The translations under genes and the position numbers were made by a program. DNA of 6,813 bases, from the NCBI GenBank assembly GCA_023134955.1, contig JAGLUC010000263.1, positions 1-6,813 of the forward strand. The letters are read 5' to 3'. Within the stretch, counting starts at the first letter, position 1; each line of letters begins with the position of its first letter. A model generated the notes under the pieces. It saw nothing but the letters and a program-made list of their open reading frames with translations. It did not search any database and was not told the DNA's origin. Shown one piece after another: positions 1 to 5,198 of the stretch. Origin of the DNA: Methylococcales bacterium. GTDB lineage: Bacteria > Pseudomonadota > Gammaproteobacteria > Methylococcales > Methylomonadaceae.

Positions 1-22
1 TCATTTCATGCTGAGTAGTTAC
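1..22 (-). mobile_element. End of a second copy of the GTAA-ended miniature element, cut by the window edge
   Basis: Read on the minus strand from position 22 towards 1, this begins with the same 13-base terminal repeat, GTAACTACTCAGC, as the complete element at 4960-5052. It then continues into that element's left inner sequence. Over the 22 visible bases 21 match the left end of the complete copy; the one difference is at position 7 (c here, t in the other copy). The match is to the left end, not the right end, so the element reads away from the bamA stop just as the other copy reads away from epmB. The tip lies 11 nt beyond the bamA stop codon. The rest is outside the window, so its length, hairpin and target duplication (expected copy: bases 23-30, aaatttgt) cannot be seen. 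Confidence 0.8.
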
Positions 23-33
23 AAATTTGTTAA

Positions 34-2310
34 CTAAAAACCTGAACCAAATGAGAATTGAAATACTTGTTGTTCATCATTCTCATTAGCATTTAATGGG
101 TAAGCAAAACTGATAGCCAAAGCACCAAAGGGTGACAACCATTCAGCGGAAAGCCCGACGGAATATTTCATACCGGCGACACTAAAACCATCACTAACAG
201 TTCCTGCATCAAAAAATGTACCTAAGCGTACAGATTTAACCTCATCAACAAAAGGAACGGGGAAAAATAATTCAGCCTTACCCAGAATTTTACTTGATCC
301 ACCAAAGGGGTCATTTCTTGAGTCCCTTGGTCCAATGGTATTATCATCATAGCCTCGAATTGAGCGAACCCCACCAGCAAAAAAGTGCTCAAAGAAGGGT
401 AAGTCACCCGTGCTACCATAGCCATCCCCATAAGCCACTTCACCTAGTAATCTAAAAGTAAGATCTTTAGCTAATGGAAAAAAATACTGCTGTTTATAAC
501 TCACTTTATAATATTCAAGGTCACTTCCTGGTACTGTTATATACCCCGACAATCTTTGCTGTCCACCTGAGCTTGGAAATATGGGTTTATTTAAAGTATC
601 ATGAGTCCAGCCAAGTGCCAGCCCATAAGTCAGGTATTTACTACCATTTGCAGTAACAAAGTCAGAAATTTCTGTTGATGAAAAATCAGATGTTGTTAAG
701 TCAGTATATTTAACATCTATATTCAAGCGCAGACGATCAAATTCATTTAAAGGCAAGCCAAAATTAAAACTACTATTGATAACATCAGTGGAGTAATTAG
801 ATATATTCGCTTCTTCAGCATCTCTGGCGCTATAGCCAAGGTCATAACCAAAACTGACTCCATCTAAAGTAAAGTACGGGTCTAAATAACCAAAACTATA
901 GCGTGTTGAGACATCACTATTATTAAAGGCTAAATTAACTCGTTTTCCTGAGCCAAAAACATTATCTTGTGAAACATTTGCATTAAAAACAACCCCCTGC
1001 GTTTGAGAAAAACCAATACCTGCTGATAAATTACCAGATGATTTTTCTACCACTGAATAATTAACATCAATTTGATCTGCTGAGCCAACAACTGGCGGAG
1101 TTTCAATATCAACTTGTTCAAAATATCCTAATCGAACTAACCTGGCCTTTGATCGTTCAATCTTTTTGCTTGATGCCCGACTGGCCTCCATTTGCCTTAA
1201 CTCTCTACGCAACACTTCGTCGCGTGTTTTAGTATTTCCACTCATATTAATCCGCCGCACATAAACGCGCTTACCAGGATCAACAAAAAAAGTCATCACC
1301 ACAGTTTTTGATTGCTGATTAATTTCTGGCACCATATTTACATTGGCAAACACATAACCTTCATCACCTAACTGATCAGACATTGCTTTTGATGTTTGCG
1401 TGGCATTTTTACGTGAAAATATTTCACCTGGTCCGACTTTGACTAATTTAATCATTTCTTCAGGTTCAATAATCAAATTGCCAGAAAGATTTACTTTTTC
1501 AATAACAAATAAATCCCCTTCTTTAATATTAATAGTGATATAAATTTCTTTTTTATCAGGTGTGATCGCTACCTGAGTCGATTCAATAGAAAAATTAATA
1601 TAGCCCCTGTCTAAATAATAAGACCTTAATCTTTCAAGATCAGCAGAAATCTTTTGCTTTGAATATTGATCATCTTTGGTATAAAAAGATAACCAGTTAG
1701 TCGTACTTAGTTCAAACTCCTCAAGCAATTCTTCATTATCAAACACTTTATTTCCGACAATATTAACTTGCTTGATTTTTGCAACACGACCTTCAGAAAT
1801 ATCAATATGAATACCGACTCTATTTCTGGTTAACCTGGACACTTTGGTTTTTATTTTTAAACCATATTTACCGTGGCTAAAATATTGTCGCCTTAATTCC
1901 TGTTCAACCTTATCTAAAGCCTGACGATTAAACACTTTGCCCTCAGACAAACCAATGGTTTTCAGTGCCTTAGTTAAATCATCTGAACTCAGGTCTTTAT
2001 TACCTTCAATAATTATTTTTGCAATTGAAGGTCTTTCAATCACATGAACAATAAGTGTCGAGCCCTCTCTTGCCAAAGAAATATCTTTAAAAAAGCCCGT
2101 TTTAAACAGTGTTTTAATCGCAGATCCAGCTTTATTCTGTGAAAAAACATCACCTACACTAATAGGAAAATAGTTATAAACAGTCCCGGCAGAAATTCTC
2201 TGTAAGCCTTTGACCTGAATATTTTCGACCAAAAACTCATCTCCACTTTTAGCACTCTGAGAGACTAAAAAAAACAGCAATAGCAGCAGAGGAAATAGTT
2301 TTATTTTCAC
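34..2310 (-). CDS. bamA: Outer membrane protein assembly factor BamA (Omp85 family)
   Basis: BamA is the essential core of the BAM complex, which folds and inserts beta-barrel proteins into the outer membrane. The 758-residue product starts with a signal peptide (Lys2 and Lys4, hydrophobic run at about 5-16, likely cleavage near SQSA20). Five POTRA domains follow at roughly 26-94, 95-174, 177-265, 268-345 and 348-423, with BamA-typical segments such as GLQRISAGTV, LRSYYLDRGY and VRRINMSGNTKTRDEVLRRELRQME. The barrel spans about 425-758 and carries the loop-6 motif as IRGY (651-654; VRGF in E. coli) followed by NTIGPRD. The chain ends in Phe (FQFSFGSGF), as expected for a barrel beta-signal. 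It is shorter than E. coli BamA (810), mainly because extracellular loop insertions such as the one in loop 6 are missing. The start is GTG; no in-frame ATG suits the signal peptide and no clear Shine-Dalgarno sequence precedes it. It follows epmA by 36 nt. No skp or lpxD is visible before the window ends, so this could be a relocated sole copy or a paralogue. Confidence 0.96.
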   Translation of the reverse strand: MKIKLFPLLLLLFFLVSQSAKSGDEFLVENIQVKGLQRISAGTVYNYFPISVGDVFSQNKAGSAIKTLFKTGFFKDISLAREGSTLIVHVIERPSIAKIIIEGNKDLSSDDLTKALKTIGLSEGKVFNRQALDKVEQELRRQYFSHGKYGLKIKTKVSRLTRNRVGIHIDISEGRVAKIKQVNIVGNKVFDNEELLEEFELSTTNWLSFYTKDDQYSKQKISADLERLRSYYLDRGYINFSIESTQVAITPDKKEIYITINIKEGDLFVIEKVNLSGNLIIEPEEMIKLVKVGPGEIFSRKNATQTSKAMSDQLGDEGYVFANVNMVPEINQQSKTVVMTFFVDPGKRVYVRRINMSGNTKTRDEVLRRELRQMEASRASSKKIERSKARLVRLGYFEQVDIETPPVVGSADQIDVNYSVVEKSSGNLSAGIGFSQTQGVVFNANVSQDNVFGSGKRVNLAFNNSDVSTRYSFGYLDPYFTLDGVSFGYDLGYSARDAEEANISNYSTDVINSSFNFGLPLNEFDRLRLNIDVKYTDLTTSDFSSTEISDFVTANGSKYLTYGLALGWTHDTLNKPIFPSSGGQQRLSGYITVPGSDLEYYKVSYKQQYFFPLAKDLTFRLLGEVAYGDGYGSTGDLPFFEHFFAGGVRSIRGYDDNTIGPRDSRNDPFGGSSKILGKAELFFPVPFVDEVKSVRLGTFFDAGTVSDGFSVAGMKYSVGLSAEWLSPFGALAISFAYPLNANENDEQQVFQFSFGSGF

Positions 2311-2346
2311 AGAATTACAAGGTTTGTTGTTTGGAGCGCAAGTATA

Positions 2347-3339
2347 TCACGCTCTATCAAAAGGAAATGCGATTACCTCTCTCACTGACGAACTGCCTGT
2401 TACAGCCATGAGCAATCTGTCTAAGCCAATTGCAATACCGCTACAATCAGGCAAACCAGCTCTAAGTGAACTTAGAAACAACTCATCTTTATCCACCAAC
2501 ACCAAGCCTTTTCCTTGTCTTTGTTTATTTTCCTTATCAAAGCGTTTTTCTTGTTCAACAGCATCTGACAATTCAAAAAAACCATTGCCTATTTCAATAC
2601 CATTAACAAATACTTCAAAGCGATCAGCTACAGCTGAATTTTGCTGATTGATTCTGGCTAATGAAGATTGAATGGCAGGGTATCCATAAACCATATAAAT
2701 AGACTGGTCTGCCAAAGTAGGCTGCACTTTATAACTAAAAATAAAGTCTAACCACATAGAATGATCATCTCCGCACAGATTAATCGCATCAGCAATAGCA
2801 TTATTTTCCGCATAGCTTTGATAACTTTGTTGACAAAAAACCAAGGGATTTAACCCTGTCACCCGTTCAAATAGCTCTATATACTCAACTTTATAAATAT
2901 CATCAGCCTTATATTTAACATTCAATACTTTAAGCAAAAGCTCAGCCACTTCATCCATTAATTGAGGCAAAGAAAAGCCGACTCTATACCATTCTAGAAT
3001 TGAAAACTCAGGATTATGAAATCGCCCAAATTCACCATTTCTAAAAGCTTTACATATTTGAAAGATAGAGCCACTTCCCGCTGCTAACAATCTTTTCATG
3101 GCAAACTCAGGCGATGTTTGCAAGAACATCTGCCTATCTTTTGGCGAAAAATGATAAAGACTAGAAAAAGAATCAAGCTGAGGATCGGTTCCCGTTGCTT
3201 GACACATTAAAGGGGTTTCAACTTCAACAACCGACCTTTGCTTAAAAAAGTCTCTTATTTCTGCCAACATTTGCGCTCTTAATCGCAAATATTTTAAATC
3301 ACAGGTGGGTTGCCAAGCTGATTCATCCTTTATTGGCAC
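2347..3339 (-). CDS. epmA: Elongation factor P--(R)-beta-lysine ligase EpmA (PoxA/GenX/YjeA)
   Basis: EpmA is a cytoplasmic paralogue of the catalytic core of class II lysyl-tRNA synthetase. It adenylates (R)-beta-lysine and transfers it to Lys34 of EF-P instead of to tRNA. At 330 residues it matches the family (E. coli 325) and lacks the N-terminal anticodon-binding domain of LysS (about 505 residues). Visible motifs are VEVETPLM (38-45), TSPEFAMKRLL (75-85), class II motif 2 with FRNGEFGRFHNPEFSILEWY (99-118), GIEIGNGFFEL (247-257) and motif 3 GIAIGLDRLL (301-310). Ala303 in motif 3 corresponds to Ala298 of E. coli EpmA, where LysRS has Gly; this separates the two families. The start is GTG, supported by alignment of DESAWQP with ETASWQP at the E. 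coli N-terminus. Its G is the last base of the efp TAG stop, so translation of the two genes is probably coupled. Confidence 0.96.
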   Translation of the reverse strand: MPIKDESAWQPTCDLKYLRLRAQMLAEIRDFFKQRSVVEVETPLMCQATGTDPQLDSFSSLYHFSPKDRQMFLQTSPEFAMKRLLAAGSGSIFQICKAFRNGEFGRFHNPEFSILEWYRVGFSLPQLMDEVAELLLKVLNVKYKADDIYKVEYIELFERVTGLNPLVFCQQSYQSYAENNAIADAINLCGDDHSMWLDFIFSYKVQPTLADQSIYMVYGYPAIQSSLARINQQNSAVADRFEVFVNGIEIGNGFFELSDAVEQEKRFDKENKQRQGKGLVLVDKDELFLSSLRAGLPDCSGIAIGLDRLLMAVTGSSSVREVIAFPFDRA

Positions 3340-3908
3340 TATTCTTTAACACGTGAAACATATTCACCTGTTCGTGTATCTACCTTTATCATTTCACCAA
3401 TTTGTACAAATAAAGGTACGCGAACCACGGCTCCTGTCTCTAGTGTTGCTGGCTTACCTCCTCCACCTGATGTATCACCTTTTAAACCAGGGTCTGTTTC
3501 TGAAACAGATAATTCAACAAAATTGGGTTGTGTAACGGATAAAGGAGAATCATTCCACAAAGTCATGGTGCAAATATCTTGATCTTTTAGCCATTTAACT
3601 GAATCAGCAACTGCGTTTTCATCTGCTTGATATTGCTCAAATGTGTCTGGAACCATAAAATGCCAGAATTCACCATCTGAGTAGAGGAATTGCATTTCCA
3701 TATCAATAACATCTGCTCCTTCAACAGACTCACCTGACTTAAAAGTACGTTCTATCACTCTGCCTGTTTTTAAGTTTCTAATCTTAACCCGATTAAAAGC
3801 TTGACCCTTACCTGGTTTAATAAATTCATTTTCAATAATTGCACAAGGATCTGCATCCAGCATAATTTTTAAACCAGCTTTAAACTCATTTGTACTGTAC
3901 TTAGCCAT
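3339..3908 (-). CDS. efp: Elongation factor P (EF-P)
   Basis: EF-P binds between the ribosomal P and E sites and promotes peptide bond formation at polyproline stretches. The 189-residue product (E. coli 188) is collinear with the family. It has an N-terminal KOW-like domain (about 1-65) with the loop KPGKGQAF at 31-38, whose Lys34 is the residue beta-lysylated by EpmA, and then two OB domains (about 66-128 and 129-189). The C-terminal signature KPATLETGAVVRVPLFVQIG is at 152-171. ATG at 3908 was chosen because MAKYSTNEFKAGLKI aligns directly with E. coli MATYYSNDFRAGLKI. The frame stays open up to a GTG at 3941, but that would add 11 residues not expected in the family. A GAG lies 6 nt before the chosen ATG. 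The Lys at position 34 predicts the EpmA/EpmB modification route, in line with both neighbours. The hydroxylase EpmC is not in this window. Confidence 0.98.
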   Translation of the reverse strand: MAKYSTNEFKAGLKIMLDADPCAIIENEFIKPGKGQAFNRVKIRNLKTGRVIERTFKSGESVEGADVIDMEMQFLYSDGEFWHFMVPDTFEQYQADENAVADSVKWLKDQDICTMTLWNDSPLSVTQPNFVELSVSETDPGLKGDTSGGGGKPATLETGAVVRVPLFVQIGEMIKVDTRTGEYVSRVKE

Positions 3909-3917
3909 TTTTTTCTC
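3909..3917 (-). promoter_or_regulatory. Weak ribosome-binding site that supports the efp ATG start
   Basis: On the minus strand the bases just before ATG 3908 read GAGAAAAAA. This puts a GAG core at a spacing of 6 nt, within an A-rich stretch. It is a minimal Shine-Dalgarno match, but it favours ATG 3908 over the GTG at 3941, which sits within or next to the proposed -10 box. Confidence 0.4.
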
Positions 3918-3941
3918 ATGTAAACTTTCTGTAATAGACAC

Positions 3942-3947
3942 ATTATA
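3942..3947 (-). promoter_or_regulatory. Candidate -10 box (TATAAT) for the efp-epmA-bamA run
   Basis: The minus strand from 3947 to 3942 reads exactly TATAAT, the sigma-70 -10 consensus. Transcription would start around 3935 and give a leader of about 27 nt before efp. At 16-18 bp spacing there is no good -35 hexamer; the best available is TTCCTG, which matches only the first two bases. A TTGAGT lies upstream but only 9 bp away, too close to pair with this box. The site sits in the 41-bp gap between efp and epmB, so the promoter overlaps the first codons of epmB. This is a pattern call, without mapped transcripts. Confidence 0.45.
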
Positions 3948-3949
3948 TT

Positions 3950-4960
3950 ATGATGAACTCAATACAGGAAAAAAACTTGAATCAAAACCCTAATACTTGG
4001 CAAAGAGAACTAGCAGCAGGCTTTAGCAACAGTCGTGAGCTTTGTGAATACCTTGATCTATCATCTTCTACAGCAAATGCACTTCCTTCGCCAACATTTG
4101 CTGTTCGAGTGCCTCGTGATTTTGTAGATAGAATTGAAAAAGGCAATTTAGCCGATCCTTTACTCAAACAAGTATTAGCTGCTGAACAAGAAAACAAGGT
4201 GTTTTCAGGCTTTAATAACGACCCCGTTGGTGATATTAATGCAGTGGTAGAACCAGGGGTTATTCATAAATATCAAGGTAGAGTACTATTAATTACTACT
4301 GGAAGCTGTGCCATTAACTGTCGATACTGCTTCCGTAGAAACTTCCCCTATTCAGACTTTCAACTCAGCAAGCAAAAGCTTGACCAGGCATTACAGTATA
4401 TTCAAAATGACAATACCATTTCAGAAGTAATCTTAAGTGGTGGTGACCCTTTATTACTCAGTGATCAGAAACTATTTTCTCTCATCCAGCAACTTGAAAA
4501 TATCAAACATATTAAACGGATCAGAATTCATAGCCGCATCCCCATCGTATTACCTAGTCGCATAAACAGCGAGTTTTGTGACTTACTATCATCCATCCAG
4601 AAACCTGTCGTGCTGGTTATTCATTCAAATCACGCAAATGAGTTAAGCCACAGCGTTAAAATGGCTTGTGAAAAATTAACAGCCTGTCATATCACTTTAC
4701 TCAACCAGTCTGTGTTATTAAAAGGTATTAATGATACGGCTCAGTCATTATCTGATTTAAGTGAAAAACTTTTTGAATTTGGCATTTTACCCTACTACCT
4801 TCATCTGCTTGACAAAGCGACTGGCACTCAACATTTTGAGGTGGACAATCACACGGCTATTGCTTTAATGGATAAAATCAAACAACAACTTCCAGGATAT
4901 TTAGTCCCTAAATTAGTAAGAGAACAAGCAGGAATGTCCAATAAAATCATTATTTCTTAG
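3950..4960 (+). CDS. epmB: EF-P beta-lysylation protein EpmB (lysine 2,3-aminomutase-like, YjeK)
   Basis: EpmB is a radical SAM, PLP-dependent aminomutase that turns (S)-alpha-lysine into (R)-beta-lysine, the substrate EpmA loads onto EF-P. The 336-residue product (E. coli 342) carries the radical SAM cluster motif CxxxCxxC as Cys120, Cys124 and Cys127 (CAINCRYCFRRNFPY). It also has SGGDPL (163-168), IHSRIPIVLPSR (193-204), NHANE (227-231), LLNQSVLLKGINDT (250-263), PYYLHLLDK (281-289) and GYLVPKLVRE (316-325). Lys332 near the C-terminus lines up with the expected PLP-binding lysine. The N-terminal segment with FAVRVPRDFVDRIEKGN is typical. Two ATGs are adjacent (3950 and 3953) and neither has a Shine-Dalgarno sequence. 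The gene diverges from efp as in E. coli. Its stop codon is hybrid: TA is native and the G is the first base of the mobile element inserted at 4960, so the ancestral stop was very probably TAA. Confidence 0.96.
   Translation: MMNSIQEKNLNQNPNTWQRELAAGFSNSRELCEYLDLSSSTANALPSPTFAVRVPRDFVDRIEKGNLADPLLKQVLAAEQENKVFSGFNNDPVGDINAVVEPGVIHKYQGRVLLITTGSCAINCRYCFRRNFPYSDFQLSKQKLDQALQYIQNDNTISEVILSGGDPLLLSDQKLFSLIQQLENIKHIKRIRIHSRIPIVLPSRINSEFCDLLSSIQKPVVLVIHSNHANELSHSVKMACEKLTACHITLLNQSVLLKGINDTAQSLSDLSEKLFEFGILPYYLHLLDKATGTQHFEVDNHTAIALMDKIKQQLPGYLVPKLVREQAGMSNKIIIS
4952..4959 (+). repeat. Left copy of the 8-bp target-site duplication
   Basis: ATTTCTTA lies directly against the left end of the 93-bp element and is repeated exactly at 5053-5060, directly against the right end. 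A perfect direct repeat flush with both ends is the usual mark left by a transposition event. The bases belong to the last codons of epmB (end of Ile335, Ser336 and the first two bases of the stop). Confidence 0.9.
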
Positions 4961-5052
4961 TAACTACTCAGCATAAAATGACTGATACAACTCTTAAGCC
5001 CTCTTTTGCTGGAGAGGGCTTAAGAGCAGAGTCAAATACGCTGAGTAGTTAC
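4960..5052 (+). mobile_element. Complete 93-bp miniature inverted-repeat element (MITE), probably IS66-type
   Basis: The element is bounded by perfect 13-bp inverted repeats: GTAACTACTCAGC at 4960-4972 and its reverse complement GCTGAGTAGTTAC at 5040-5052. It is flanked by a perfect 8-bp direct repeat. It contains no open reading frame able to encode a transposase, so it would need an enzyme supplied from elsewhere. The interior is largely a long hairpin (4991-5026). Elements of the IS66 family characteristically start with GTAA and create 8-bp duplications, so an IS66-family transposase is the best guess for the mobilising enzyme; this rests on family knowledge and is not proven here. The two ends differ in their inner sequence, which gives the element an orientation. 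A second copy end is at 1-22. Confidence 0.88.
4991..5026. repeat. Perfect 13-bp hairpin inside the miniature element
   Basis: CTCTTAAGCCCTC (4991-5003) is the exact reverse complement of 5014-5026. One further T-A pair and two G-T wobbles can close the loop down to four bases. The hairpin lies just past the epmB stop and could protect the 3' end of the epmB message or reduce read-through into the next gene. There is no T-run after it on either strand, so it is not a classical intrinsic terminator. Confidence 0.85.
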
Positions 5053-5060
5053 ATTTCTTA
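5053..5060 (+). repeat. Right copy of the 8-bp target-site duplication
   Basis: This ATTTCTTA is identical to 4952-4959. Joining the left flank to the bases after this copy restores TCT TAA AGC, which gives the pre-insertion epmB end with a TAA stop. Confidence 0.9.
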
Positions 5061-5150
5061 AAGCATTTTAATTAAACTGTGAACTCATCCCTTACTAAAA
5101 TCTTAATTAAGTCTATTCTTAATTTATCCAAATGTGTTTTTATTACCAAC

Positions 5151-5178
5151 TTAACTTGAATGTTAATAAATATAAAAT
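5151..5178 (+). promoter_or_regulatory. Possible sigma-70 promoter for the 5199-6728 gene
   Basis: TTAACT (5151-5156, 4/6 match to TTGACA) and TAAAAT (5173-5178, 5/6 match to TATAAT) are separated by 16 bp. Transcription would begin near 5185, leaving a leader of about 14 nt before ATG 5199. The region is so AT-rich that chance matches are likely. The rest of 5061-5150 has only AT-rich sequence, including two TTAATTAA palindromes (5068-5075, 5103-5110) and a TCTTAATT repeat (5101-5108, 5117-5124) of unknown meaning. Confidence 0.3.
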
Positions 5179-5198
5179 CGACTACCTAAGCTACTAAG

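Noticed and set aside
222..656. Short open frames on both strands within bamA
   Set aside because: They lie wholly within conserved barrel-coding sequence and their translations match no family I recognise.
2324..2647. Plus-strand 107-codon open frame opposite the end of epmA
   Set aside because: It is antisense to the well-conserved epmA, shows no recognisable domain and has a Ser/Leu-rich composition typical of a shadow frame.
2347..3339. Lysyl-tRNA synthetase (lysS)
   Set aside because: The protein is too short, lacks the anticodon-binding domain, has Ala rather than Gly in motif 3, and sits next to efp and epmB.
3672..3685. CTGAGTAG inside efp resembling the element's terminal repeat
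   Set aside because: Only 8 bases match, they lie in conserved coding sequence, and there is no paired end or duplication; this is chance.
3909..3941. Eleven-residue N-terminal extension of EF-P starting at GTG 3941
   Set aside because: EF-P homologues begin at the MAKY... Met, Lys34 numbering fits that start, and the upstream GTG lies at the proposed -10 box.
3982..4197. Minus-strand 71-codon open frame opposite the start of epmB
   Set aside because: It is an antisense shadow of a confidently identified gene, with no ribosome-binding site or domain.
4991..5026. Intrinsic (Rho-independent) terminator for epmB
   Set aside because: The stem is strong, but neither strand has a T-run after it, and the hairpin belongs to the inserted element.
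5101..5124. TCTTAATT direct repeats as an operator or short repeat array
   Set aside because: There are only two copies in very AT-rich intergenic DNA with no third unit or symmetry; no support beyond composition.
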